The position numbers and the translations under genes were made by a program. From positions 62,001-126,000 of the forward strand of contig NZ_CAMLHC010000004.1 in NCBI RefSeq assembly GCF_946479755.1: DNA of 64,000 nucleotides. The letters are read 5' to 3'. Position 1 is the stretch's first letter. Each line of letters begins with the position of its first letter. Under the pieces are notes generated by a model that searched no databases, was not told the DNA's origin, and saw only the letters and a program-made list of their open reading frames with translations. This stretch comes from an uncultured Chitinophaga sp. Lineage in GTDB: Bacteria > Bacteroidota > Bacteroidia > Chitinophagales > Chitinophagaceae. This document shows positions 17,790 to 26,078 of the stretch, in pieces.

Positions 17790-18380
17790 ATGAACACAAT
17801 AACCATCGAAGGACAACTCAGGAGCGAATTCGGCAAAAAAGCCACCCGCCAGATCCGTTCTGAGGAACAAGTGCCTTGTGTTATTTACGGGGGTGCGGAA
17901 ACTGTTAATTTTGCAGCTCCTGCCAAAGCATTCAAAAACCTGGTGTACACTGCCGCTTTCCAGGTTGCAGAAATTAAACTGGGCGCTAAAACTTACAAAT
18001 GCGTACTGAAAGACATGCAGTTCGACGTTGTGACAGATGAACTGGCACACATCGACTTCATGGAACTGGTGGAAGACAAAAAAGTGTCTGTAACCCTGCC
18101 GATCAAACTGGTTGGTTCTTCTGTAGGTGTTAAAGCCGGTGGTAAACTGGTAAGCAAACTGAAAGCGCTGAAAGTAAAAGCACTGCCTAAAGACCTGGTA
18201 GAGAGCATCGAAGTGAACATCGAGAACCTCGAACTGAACGCCAACATCCGTGTTGAAGACGTGAAAGTAGAAGGTATCGAAATCACCAACTCTCCGCGTA
18301 TTCCTATCGCTTCTGTGGTAATGACCCGTCAGCTGCGCCAGGAAGAATCTGCTGCTGAAAAAGACGCTAAAAAGAAATAA
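17790..18380 (+). CDS. rplY: 50S ribosomal protein L25/general stress protein Ctc
   Basis: The 196-residue product is the long (Ctc-type) L25 that binds 5S rRNA. The N-terminal L25 domain (GQLRSEFGKKATRQIR, VPCVIYGG) covers about residues 1-90; the C-terminal TL5-type beta domain covers 95-185 and is followed by a charged tail (EKDAKKK). It lies between prs and pth; a hairpin terminator separates it from pth. Confidence 0.94.
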   Translation: MNTITIEGQLRSEFGKKATRQIRSEEQVPCVIYGGAETVNFAAPAKAFKNLVYTAAFQVAEIKLGAKTYKCVLKDMQFDVVTDELAHIDFMELVEDKKVSVTLPIKLVGSSVGVKAGGKLVSKLKALKVKALPKDLVESIEVNIENLELNANIRVEDVKVEGIEITNSPRIPIASVVMTRQLRQEESAAEKDAKKK

Positions 18381-18400
18381 TCTTTTAGAAATATTTTTCG

Positions 18401-18432
18401 AAAAAGCCTCTCTACTTGTAGAGGGGCTTTTT
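18401..18432 (+). terminator. Rho-independent terminator after rplY
   Basis: 14-base arms at 18401-18414 and 18419-18432 (one wobble) with loop CTTG; the 3' arm ends in five T. It ends only 13 bases before the pth ATG, so it may attenuate rather than fully stop transcription into pth. Confidence 0.8.
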
Positions 18433-18445
18433 AATTTTGAAACAT

Positions 18446-19021
18446 ATGAAATACCTGATCGCCGGTTTGGGCAACATTGGACAGGAATACCGTCATACCC
18501 GTCACAATATTGGTTTTGACGTGGCAGACGCTTTTGTGGCCAAACATAACGGCAGCTTCGATAACGACCGGCTGGCGGAAGTGGCGGAATGTAAGTGGAA
18601 AGGAAAAACGTTTATCGTGATCAAACCCACCACCTATATGAACCTCAGCGGCCGTGCTGTCAAATACTGGATGGACAAGGAAAAAATTGCCCTGGAAAAC
18701 CTGCTGGTGATCATGGATGAACTGGCGCTTCCACTGGACGTGCTCCGCTTACGCCCCGGCGGCAGCGATGCGGGCCACAACGGACTGAAGAGCATCCAGG
18801 AGTCGCTGGGCACCAATCAGTATCCCCGCCTGCGTTTCGGCATTGGTAACGATTACGCCAAAGGACGGCAGGCCGATTTTGTACTGGGCAAATGGAAACC
18901 AACAGAAGCGGCCGTGGTGCAACAGAAAATCAATGCCTGCTGCGATATCATCGAGAGTTTCGCCGGCATTGGACTGGCCCGCACTATGAATGAGTATAAT
19001 AAGATGACCTTTCCATTGTAA
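18446..19021 (+). CDS. pth: Peptidyl-tRNA hydrolase
   Basis: The 191-residue enzyme releases tRNA from drop-off peptidyl-tRNA. It has the N-terminal YLIAGLGNIGQEYRHTRHNIGFDV motif region including the catalytic His in RHNIG, KPTTYMNLSG near residue 62, the MDELALPLD segment with catalytic Asp near 90 and GHNGLKSI near 110. The ATG at 18446 gives the family N-terminus; an in-frame TTG nine bases upstream is less likely. Confidence 0.95.
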   Translation: MKYLIAGLGNIGQEYRHTRHNIGFDVADAFVAKHNGSFDNDRLAEVAECKWKGKTFIVIKPTTYMNLSGRAVKYWMDKEKIALENLLVIMDELALPLDVLRLRPGGSDAGHNGLKSIQESLGTNQYPRLRFGIGNDYAKGRQADFVLGKWKPTEAAVVQQKINACCDIIESFAGIGLARTMNEYNKMTFPL

Positions 19022-19079
19022 AGTAAATTTGCAAATCTGACCGCTATCTGCTTAATTTATCTTCTAAAACTCACGCATT

Positions 19080-19691
19080 ATGAAAATTATTTGCGTAGGC
19101 AGGAACTATGCCGACCATGCCAAAGAACTGAAAAATGAGGTACCCACTGAGCCGGTGTTGTTCATGAAACCGAAGAACGCCCTGCTGCAAAATGGCCACC
19201 CTTTTTATTATCCGGAGTTTACCACCAACCTGCACTACGAATGTGAACTCGTATTGCGCGTCAGCAAAAACGGCAAACATATTCAGGAGAAATTCGCAGA
19301 TAAATATTACGATAAAATTTCTGTGGGGATCGATTTCACGGCACGTGATTTACAGGATAAACAAAAAGCCAAAGGACTGCCCTGGGAAATCGCCAAAGCC
19401 TTTGACAACTCCGCCATCGTGGGCTCTTTTATCCCCATCACACCAGAGATGGATAAGAAAGACATCAACTTCTGCCTGTATAAAAACAAAACACTGGTAC
19501 AACAGGGCAATACCAAAGATCTCCTGTTTTCTTTCGACTTTCTCGTTTCCTATATTTCCAAATTCTTTACCCTTAATATCGGCGACCTGATCTTTACCGG
19601 TACGCCTGTGGGAGTAGGTCCTACCGCTATCGGAGATGCTTTTGAGGCGTTTATTGAAAACGACAGCCTGCTGGAATTTGCCGTTAAATAA
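19080..19691 (+). CDS. Fumarylacetoacetate hydrolase (FAH)-family protein
   Basis: The 203-residue product is a short FAH-superfamily enzyme of the YcgM/FAHD1 (acylpyruvase/oxaloacetate decarboxylase) type. Visible are KIICVGRNYADH at the N-terminus, PVLFMKPKNAL, the metal-ligand segment YECELVLRV near residue 58, GIDFTARDLQ near 83, and the C-terminal DLIFTGTPVGVGP near 170. The family cleaves C-C bonds of acylpyruvates or decarboxylates oxaloacetate with a divalent metal. The exact substrate cannot be told. Confidence 0.9.
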   Translation: MKIICVGRNYADHAKELKNEVPTEPVLFMKPKNALLQNGHPFYYPEFTTNLHYECELVLRVSKNGKHIQEKFADKYYDKISVGIDFTARDLQDKQKAKGLPWEIAKAFDNSAIVGSFIPITPEMDKKDINFCLYKNKTLVQQGNTKDLLFSFDFLVSYISKFFTLNIGDLIFTGTPVGVGPTAIGDAFEAFIENDSLLEFAVK

Positions 19692-19701
19692 TGTACGATT
19701 T

Positions 19702-19809
19702 TCTGATTTTGGGATGTAGAGGTTTGAAATGCAGCGAAGATCAAATGGGATAACCAAACATGGTCTCCCGCTTTCTTACATCTCAAAATCCCAAAATCCC
19801 AAAATCAGA
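19702..19809. repeat. Intergenic imperfect inverted repeat with GATTTTGGG motifs
   Basis: Exact 14-base inverted arms at 19702-19715 and 19796-19809 lie between convergent genes. The right arm carries two tandem copies of the AATCCCAAA motif, the left arm one. The element overlaps the final codons of the MarR gene. A related T/A-rich arm pair occurs at 39345-39458. Confidence 0.65.
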
Positions 19810-20248
19810 CTTTCGTAGGGATATTATTATAGATGGTGTCCAGTATCCTGGTTAACTCCGCATAATCCGCTTCTGTCAGCGATTTCCAGCCTGTCTTCCG
19901 CATTTCATGTACCAGCGGCTTCACCGCTTTGTATTTTTCCGTTCCGTCCGGCGTCAGCTGGAGATATATTTTCCGCCGGTCATAGGTGTCCGCTTCGCGT
20001 TTTACTAGCCCTTTTTTTACCAATAACTCAATAATACGGGAGATGGTGGTAATATCCTTGGAGGTATTACGGGCCAGCTCGTTATGGGTGGTTTTTTTAT
20101 GCTTGTACAGATTCTCCACCAGCAACCACTGGTCCACCGTGATGTCCATCTGGCGGGAATCAAACATTTTCTGCCAATAGTTGCGCAGTTTTTTCAGGGT
20201 CGCATCCAGCTTAAAAAAAGAGGGATTATTGACAAAAGTATCAGCCAT
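19805..20248 (-). CDS. MarR-family transcriptional regulator
   Basis: The 147-residue product is a winged-helix MarR regulator. The DNA-binding part (about residues 45-110) includes TTHNELARNTSKDITTISRIIELL as recognition helix region and the wing KREADTYDRRKIYLQLT (conserved D.R). Family members are dimers that usually repress and release DNA on binding a small ligand. The gene is divergent from the E1 dehydrogenase, and overlapping palindromes in the shared upstream region (20264-20287) are the probable operator. The ligand is unknown. Confidence 0.9.
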   Translation of the reverse strand: MADTFVNNPSFFKLDATLKKLRNYWQKMFDSRQMDITVDQWLLVENLYKHKKTTHNELARNTSKDITTISRIIELLVKKGLVKREADTYDRRKIYLQLTPDGTEKYKAVKPLVHEMRKTGWKSLTEADYAELTRILDTIYNNIPTKV

Positions 20249-20263
20249 AATGATTAATTTGCA

Positions 20264-20287
20264 ATAGCAACAGTTGTTATAGCAACT
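20264..20287. promoter_or_regulatory. Probable MarR operator (two overlapping palindromes)
   Basis: ATAGCAAC-A-GTTGTTAT at 20264-20280 is a near-perfect palindrome. A second one, AGTTGTTA-TAGCAACT at 20272-20287, overlaps it, so three alternating half-sites are spaced regularly. It lies 15 bases from the regulator start and just before the E1 gene; a TATTTTG (imperfect -7) starts at its right edge. Binding here would block both promoters. Confidence 0.7.
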
Positions 20288-20329
20288 ATTTTGCTTAAAC
20301 CACCATTGTCATCACCAAAACAGTTTTAC

Positions 20330-22456
20330 GTGTTTAAAGATAGTACAAGCGTTTCAACTTTAAAAGCCGGTACTAACGGCCAGCACGGGAAGAGGAGCGA
20401 GCTGGCGGAGTTACTGGCGGCCTACCGCTGGATGTGCCAGGCGGGCCGCATGGCCGACACCTATGAAGCTAACCGGGCGATATGCAAATATGTACATTCC
20501 ACCTCCCGGGGGCATGAGGCCATACAGATAGCCACCGGTATGCAATTACAGCCATGGGACTTTGCCAGTCCGTATTACCGCGACGAGAGCATGCTGCTGG
20601 CCATGGGCTTCGAGCCTTATGAGCTGATGCTGCAGCTGCTGGCCAAAGCAGACGACCCTTTTTCCGGCGGCAGGTCTTACTACAACCACCCCAACAGCCG
20701 GCGGCCCGATAAGCCCCGGATCCCCCACCAGAGCAGCGCCACCGGTATGCAGGTAATACCCGCCACAGGGATGGCGCAGGGGGTACAGTATCTCGAAACC
20801 ATTCACGCACAGCTGACGACAGGTCCCAACGGAGAACTGCCGGTAGTGCTTTGTTCGCTGGGCGACGGCAGCGTGACGGAAGGAGAGGTCAGCGAAGCGT
20901 TCCAGTTTGCCGTGCTGAAACAACTGCCGGTCATCTATCTCATACAGGACAACGACTGGGGCATCTCCGTTACTGCCGCGGAAGCCCGCGCCATGGATGC
21001 CTATGAATATGCCGCCGGCTTCAAAGGGCTGGAACGTATGCGGGTGGACGGCAGCGACTTTACCGCCAGCTACGCCGCCATGGAAACGGCCATCGGCTAT
21101 GTACGGCAGGAACGCAAGCCTATTCTCGTACAGGCCAAAGTACCGCTGCTGGGACATCACACCTCCGGCGTACGAAAAGAATGGTACCGCACGGCGGAAG
21201 ACCTGGAAAAACATGCGGCCAACGACCCGGTGCCCAAACTACGGGCGCTTCTGTTGAAACATGGCGTGTCGGAAGCCGCGTTACAGGAAATAGAACAAAC
21301 AGCGACGGAAGATATAGAAGCGGCTTTTACGGCAGCAGTGAAAGCAGCGGAACCGGCCCCTGAAACGGTGCGGGAGCATGTGTTTGCCCCCACCCCGGTG
21401 ACACAGGAAGCAGGAACACGTACCCCTGCCAACGGCAATAAAGTGGTGATGGTAGACGCGGCGCTCCACGCCGTGGAAGAAATCATGCAGCAGTACCCCG
21501 AAGCCATTTTCTTTGGGCAGGACGTCGGTAAAAGACTGGGAGGGGTATTCCGTGAAGCGGCTACCCTCGGCGATAAATTCGGCGACCACCGGGTGTACAA
21601 CACAGCGATCCAGGAAGCGTATATCATCGGCGCCACGGCAGGCCTGTCGGCCACCGGCGTAAAGCCCATCGTGGAAATACAGTTCGCGGACTATATCTAT
21701 CCGGGATTTAACCAGCTGGTAACCGAGATCTCCAAATCCTGCTACCTGAGCCAGGGCAAATTTCCGGTACAGACGCTCATCAGGGTGCCTATCGGCGCCT
21801 ATGGTGGTGGCGGCCCGTATCATTCCGGCAGCATCGAATCTACCCTGCTGAGCATTAAAGGCATTAAAGTAGTGTATCCTTCCAATGCAGCCGATATGAA
21901 AGGCCTGCTCAAAGCGGCGTTCCTGGACCCTAACCCGGTCGTGATGCTGGAGCATAAAGGGCTTTACTGGAGTAAGGTGCCCGGTACCCAGGAAGCCATG
22001 ACCATAGAACCGGCGGCGGATTATGTGCTGCCCCTGGGTAAAGCGAACGTGGTACTGCAGGCACACCCGAAAGATGTGCAGCGCGGCGAATCCGTTTGCA
22101 TCATCACCTATGGCATGGGCGTATACTGGGCCAAAGCGGCCGCCCGCGCATTTCCGGGGAACGTGGAAATCGTGGACCTGCGCACCCTCTTCCCGCTGGA
22201 TGAGGAACTGGTGTTCCAGACCGTTCGTAAACACGGTAAATGCCTGTTGCTGACAGAAGAGCAGCTGAACAATTCTTTTACGCAGGCGCTGGCCGGACGC
22301 ATTCAGAAAGAATGTTTCAGACAGCTGGACGCCCCGGTGCATATGCTGGGTGCGCTGGACCTGCCCGCAGTAGCGCTCAACACCAGCCTCGAAGCAGCTA
22401 TGCTGCCTAACGCCGCCAAGGTTGAGGCCATGATAAAAGAGCTGATGGCTTACTGA
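20330..22456 (+). CDS. 2-oxoacid dehydrogenase E1 component, fused alpha and beta subunits
   Basis: The product (about 708 residues) is a thiamine-diphosphate enzyme that decarboxylates a 2-oxoacid and acylates the lipoyl E2. The alpha half (about 25-360) contains the TPP motif GDGSVTEGEVSEAF ending in QDNDWGIS. The beta half (about 380-708) contains FFGQDVGKRLGGVFR, TAIQEAYIIG, QFADYIYPG and PIGAYGGGGPYHSGS. The fused form is typical of Bacteroidota branched-chain or pyruvate-type E1; the substrate is not certain. No ATG exists near the N-terminus: GTG at 20330 is preferred because a TTG at 20291 abuts the MarR operator. No E2 or E3 gene is adjacent. Confidence 0.9.
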   Translation: MFKDSTSVSTLKAGTNGQHGKRSELAELLAAYRWMCQAGRMADTYEANRAICKYVHSTSRGHEAIQIATGMQLQPWDFASPYYRDESMLLAMGFEPYELMLQLLAKADDPFSGGRSYYNHPNSRRPDKPRIPHQSSATGMQVIPATGMAQGVQYLETIHAQLTTGPNGELPVVLCSLGDGSVTEGEVSEAFQFAVLKQLPVIYLIQDNDWGISVTAAEARAMDAYEYAAGFKGLERMRVDGSDFTASYAAMETAIGYVRQERKPILVQAKVPLLGHHTSGVRKEWYRTAEDLEKHAANDPVPKLRALLLKHGVSEAALQEIEQTATEDIEAAFTAAVKAAEPAPETVREHVFAPTPVTQEAGTRTPANGNKVVMVDAALHAVEEIMQQYPEAIFFGQDVGKRLGGVFREAATLGDKFGDHRVYNTAIQEAYIIGATAGLSATGVKPIVEIQFADYIYPGFNQLVTEISKSCYLSQGKFPVQTLIRVPIGAYGGGGPYHSGSIESTLLSIKGIKVVYPSNAADMKGLLKAAFLDPNPVVMLEHKGLYWSKVPGTQEAMTIEPAADYVLPLGKANVVLQAHPKDVQRGESVCIITYGMGVYWAKAAARAFPGNVEIVDLRTLFPLDEELVFQTVRKHGKCLLLTEEQLNNSFTQALAGRIQKECFRQLDAPVHMLGALDLPAVALNTSLEAAMLPNAAKVEAMIKELMAY

Positions 22457-22480
22457 AAAAATGAACCGCTACCTTTATAT

Positions 22481-22518
22481 AAAAGGCCCTGTCAGCGTCC
22501 TGACAAGGCCTCTTTTTA
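22481..22518. terminator. Bidirectional terminator
   Basis: A hairpin with arms 22484-22495 and 22500-22511 (one internal mismatch, loop CGTC) has A-run and T-run flanks. It separates the convergent E1 gene and the DUF4302 lipoprotein gene. Confidence 0.8.
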
Positions 22519-22542
22519 TGGTGAAAGGATAGTACTGGGTGC

Positions 22543-23829
22543 TTACCAGTAACCGGTAAAGCCGATAGCAGGATTGTCTACACTTTTGAAAGTGGTTAAC
22601 ACTCCCCCCGGATCTTCCAGGTAACCCAGCGAGAACCGGTTGGCAGACAGCATATCTGTCAGCGCTTTGGCCTGCGTTTTTACCAGGTTGCCATTGCCGC
22701 CCTGTGTATCGTTGGCGAATGGTTGCATGACAAAGGTGTAGATGCCGTCCGTTGTTTTGGTATACTTAAAGGTGAATTTGCCAACGTAGGCGCCAAAGTA
22801 AATATTCATATTTAAAATGCCCTGTGTCCGGAAATCCATCACCAACTTGGACACTGGCAGACCGATCGTCTTGAATTTACCGGCCGCATCATTCCATATT
22901 GTCATAAAACCGGCAGACCAGCCCGGCAGCGGCAGTAAATTGGGTGCAGGCACTGTCAGTTGGGCGGGGATCTCACTGCCAAGGATGTAGTGAAGCGGTA
23001 TCACCGGTACGGCAGTCCGCTCCAGGTATACCTTGTTTTTGTTGATCAGCGCATAGTAGTTGTTCGCGGTAGCGTCCCAATCAAGCGTGGATATAGGCTG
23101 GTTACCTATCCACACAGGATGATGCAGCGCGATACCTGTTAACGTATAGGCGTAACCGGTACCGGAAGATATCCTGGTGGTATTGTTCAGAAAGGCAAGA
23201 CCGCTGATTTTGCTGTCAGTATTGAAAAAGATGAAAGCCTGTTTATCGCCTGGTTTGATGGCCAGGAACCCCGGTTGGTTGAAAAAATCTGTGGCGGCGG
23301 CCATAGCGGTTCCCAGTTTGCCGGCAGTATAATCTGTTTTTACCTGTGCACCGGCTTTTACCAGCTTCAGTTCATCGCTGTATTTATTACCGGTCAGTAC
23401 CAGCGTATCTCCGTTGATATAACGGAAGGCATAGGCGGTGTCAACGCCCCTTTTGGCTATCAGCTTAATGCCGGCCAGCTGGGAACCTTCCTGGAAGCTG
23501 AGCGTAGGGTTGACGGTTTGCGTAATGCCCACCGTGAAACGGCTTTTGGAAGGGGTGATAGCGGCGTCGGCATCCAGGTCGGTGTACAGGGTAACCTCTC
23601 CCTTGCTATTGTCGAGCTGGAAGTATACGCTGAACAGTTCACTGCCATCACGGGGAGTAAGTGTCCCCACCCAGCCGTTGGAAGCGGAGCCCAGCACCGT
23701 TTTGAAGGAGTCGAGCTGTTGTTTTGGATCGCCGTAGGACTTTTCCACCGGAAGGCTGGTGGTGTCGTCTTTCCGGCAGGATGCCAGTGCTGCGGCGCAG
23801 AGCAATGTATATAACACGAGTTTTTTCAT
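22543..23829 (-). CDS. DUF4302-family surface lipoprotein (second copy in operon)
   Basis: The 428-residue product has a lipoprotein signal (MKKLVLYTLLCAAALASC, cysteine at residue 17-18) followed by RKDD, a charged sequence without an inner-membrane retention signal. The body resembles DUF4302 proteins: an N-terminal part with DSFKTVLGSASNGWVGTL (residues 40-60), then beta-rich segments, ending in NPAIGFTGYW. DUF4302 function is unknown; members are found with SusC/SusD. It is the last gene of the minus-strand operon starting at 33101 and follows a paralogue by 23 bp. A bidirectional terminator closes the operon. Confidence 0.82.
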   Translation of the reverse strand: MKKLVLYTLLCAAALASCRKDDTTSLPVEKSYGDPKQQLDSFKTVLGSASNGWVGTLTPRDGSELFSVYFQLDNSKGEVTLYTDLDADAAITPSKSRFTVGITQTVNPTLSFQEGSQLAGIKLIAKRGVDTAYAFRYINGDTLVLTGNKYSDELKLVKAGAQVKTDYTAGKLGTAMAAATDFFNQPGFLAIKPGDKQAFIFFNTDSKISGLAFLNNTTRISSGTGYAYTLTGIALHHPVWIGNQPISTLDWDATANNYYALINKNKVYLERTAVPVIPLHYILGSEIPAQLTVPAPNLLPLPGWSAGFMTIWNDAAGKFKTIGLPVSKLVMDFRTQGILNMNIYFGAYVGKFTFKYTKTTDGIYTFVMQPFANDTQGGNGNLVKTQAKALTDMLSANRFSLGYLEDPGGVLTTFKSVDNPAIGFTGYW

Positions 23830-23852
23830 TTGAAGGGATTGCAGATGAAGAA

Positions 23853-25166
23853 TTATTGAAGTGAGCCGCCTATGATGAATGACGGGTCGTCTACCCCGAT
23901 CAGCTGTGCCATCTGGCTGTTGCCCGGCATAGAGAAATAGTCTACCCGGTACTTACCGATCGCCAGTTTGTCCAGGATTGGTTTCATGGCAGGGTAGATG
24001 ATGGTAGGTATTTCTCCTTTGATATCCTGCATGGTGAAACTGAATACGCCGTCTTTTGATTTGGCGTAATCAAAAATGTACATACCGCTGAAGGAGTTGG
24101 CGTTCTGGGTGACTTTCACCTGTATGCCTATCAGTTTAGACTCTGTATCGAAGATGATATTCAGGCCTGCCAGCTGCAGGTTGGGAAAACCGAGGTTGGG
24201 CATTTTCGCTTTGGCCGCGGTCCACAGCGCTTTGTAGGAAGAAGAGAAGGCCCCCTGGGTGGCATCGGAGGTCTGGATCTGTCCGTAACCAACACCTAAC
24301 AACAGGTGCAGCGCGAAAAGAGGACCGGTCGCTACCTGCAGTTCGGTATTTTTGCCGTTGCTTTTCAGGTACATTACCTGTTTGGTGGCGTCAAAAAACA
24401 CTTCCCGGTAGCTGTTGTTATTGATTGTAAATGGTTTTTTGGTAAAGAAGCCCGTCAGCGTATAGGCGAGATTGTTAGTCTCTGTTTTCAGGTCCCCGTC
24501 GTTTTCATATACCAGTGAGAACCCCCGTCCATCAGGGTTGATAACGGTTTGTATTTTTTTACCGTCGCCGGTAGTGGTATAGAGGTTGGGATGAGTGGCC
24601 ACGTAGTTGGTAACGGCATCCTGGATACTGTTGAGACCACCCGCTTTGTAGGCTGCTTCTTCTGCCGCGCTGGCCCTTACCAGTATCATCTTGCTGTGTT
24701 TGGCATTACCGGTGAGGAACACGGTATCGGTGTGGGTGGAATCGTAGCCGAATTCAAAATCGGAATCGTAGCCTTTTCCGGGCAGGCCGCCGAGTACATT
24801 TCTGTCCGGGTCTGCCAGCAGATGCAGGTAGTTATAGGTATCGAAAACCAGTGATGGGCGTTGCTGTGCTCCCATACGGTAAGAGCTTTCAGCCAGGTCC
24901 TGGCCGGTAGCAGGTGTCAGGTCACCCAGCATATTTACCCGGTTGTTTTCCCCGAATTTAAAATAGAAACCGAAGCCCATCCCGCCGTCGGGGAACAGGT
25001 AAGCTTTCCAGCCGTTGGACCCGCCGGTGAGTTGCTGTTTGTAAGCGGCGAGGGTGGCGTTCATCCGTTCTTCAGGCTTGGTGCCAAATACGGAACCGTC
25101 ATTGTCTTTGCGGCATGATGCAGCGAGTATGCATAACAACGTGCCTGCGATTATATATTTTTTCAT
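23853..25166 (-). CDS. DUF4302-family surface lipoprotein (first copy in operon)
   Basis: The product is 437 residues from the ATG at 25166. The signal MKKYIIAGTLLCILAASC ends in a lipobox LAASC, followed by RKDNDG. The family-typical segment YKQQLTGGSNGWKAYLFPDGG follows near residue 40, then beta-rich sequence ending with VDDPSFIIGGS. Its paralogue at 22543 is clearly divergent in sequence, so the duplication is old. The gene lies 36 bp after the zinc metallohydrolase in the same operon. It probably sits on the outer membrane as a substrate-binding accessory, by analogy with SusE/F; this is inference. Confidence 0.82.
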   Translation of the reverse strand: MKKYIIAGTLLCILAASCRKDNDGSVFGTKPEERMNATLAAYKQQLTGGSNGWKAYLFPDGGMGFGFYFKFGENNRVNMLGDLTPATGQDLAESSYRMGAQQRPSLVFDTYNYLHLLADPDRNVLGGLPGKGYDSDFEFGYDSTHTDTVFLTGNAKHSKMILVRASAAEEAAYKAGGLNSIQDAVTNYVATHPNLYTTTGDGKKIQTVINPDGRGFSLVYENDGDLKTETNNLAYTLTGFFTKKPFTINNNSYREVFFDATKQVMYLKSNGKNTELQVATGPLFALHLLLGVGYGQIQTSDATQGAFSSSYKALWTAAKAKMPNLGFPNLQLAGLNIIFDTESKLIGIQVKVTQNANSFSGMYIFDYAKSKDGVFSFTMQDIKGEIPTIIYPAMKPILDKLAIGKYRVDYFSMPGNSQMAQLIGVDDPSFIIGGSLQ

Positions 25167-25202
25167 ATATCCGTTGTAGTTATAGAACCTGTTCATAAAA
25201 AA

Positions 25203-26057
25203 CTATCTGATCGCTTCTGCGATAGCAGTAGATGTTTTCACCTGCAGGCTGTCGAAATTTATTTTCCAGCTGTTCTGGAAATAATTCCTGACGATATCCG
25301 CTTTCCGGTGCAGCATCTCTTTACCTACCGTGGTCTGGGACTGGTTAACGATGTTTTCAAAGCCTTCCTTGCCTTCTGTCAGCATGGTAGACACCATTTC
25401 CACAAAATCTTCATCCGCCTTGGCGCGGGCATAGGGAGTGATGAAGCCCAGGTCCAGCGCTTCCTGGTCGGTGGTATTGTTCCAGGTGCCGGTATAGCCG
25501 CCGGCGGTAAGGGCTTTGTATTCCCTTGGGTAGAAGATGGTTTGATGAAGGATATGGGCAAATTCGTGGTGGATGGTATGCAGCATGAATTTTACAAAGC
25601 CTTCGTTTTTCTGGTCAAAGTCATTAAGACGCAGTAACTGGATGGTTTTACCGCCTTCGGCTTCCCCGAGGGTGATGGTACCGTTAGAGTTGTATTGAGG
25701 GCTGCCTACCAGTATCATCTGCTTGGGGCTGTACTTCAGGAAGAAGGGCAGTCCTGCTTCTTTGATATACGGTTCTATCCAGGTTTTATGTATCAGGTCC
25801 ATCACCGGTATCACCAGCGGTTCTTTTACCGGCACCAGGGTTTTGCTGGTGGACACGGCATAAGGGTCCCATTTATATTTCACCTCTATGTTATAAGGTT
25901 TGGTATAGTTGGTGGTGAGCCAGTTGTCGAGCGCGGTAGGCTGCTGATAGTTGTCCGGGAACAGGTTGGAGATGTCCAGGTCTTCTTTTTTGCTGCAGCC
26001 GGACACGATGGCGATCAGTCCTGCTACCAGTATGGAAATAATATATTGACGTTTCAT
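25203..26057 (-). CDS. SusC/D-associated zinc metallohydrolase lipoprotein
   Basis: The 284-residue lipoprotein has signal MKRQYIISILVAGLIAIVSGC. It carries the zinc motif HEFAH (HExxH, near residue 164) within IHHEFAHILHQ, and downstream EDFVEM near 215, whose Glu fits the third ligand of the putative zinc-binding metallopeptidase family (PF15890-like). This matches the known group of substrate-import-associated zinc metallohydrolase lipoproteins encoded beside SusC/SusD pairs. It lies 21 bp after susD. A peptidase acting on the imported polymer is plausible, but no substrate has been shown. Confidence 0.88.
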   Translation of the reverse strand: MKRQYIISILVAGLIAIVSGCSKKEDLDISNLFPDNYQQPTALDNWLTTNYTKPYNIEVKYKWDPYAVSTSKTLVPVKEPLVIPVMDLIHKTWIEPYIKEAGLPFFLKYSPKQMILVGSPQYNSNGTITLGEAEGGKTIQLLRLNDFDQKNEGFVKFMLHTIHHEFAHILHQTIFYPREYKALTAGGYTGTWNNTTDQEALDLGFITPYARAKADEDFVEMVSTMLTEGKEGFENIVNQSQTTVGKEMLHRKADIVRNYFQNSWKINFDSLQVKTSTAIAEAIR

Positions 26058-26078
26058 ATATACAAGTTTGAGTGGTGT

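Noticed and set aside
21281..22342. A 353-codon open frame antisense to the E1 beta half
   Set aside because: Composition (Arg/His-rich) is typical of a shadow frame in G/C-rich coding DNA, and the E1 motifs on the plus strand are clear.
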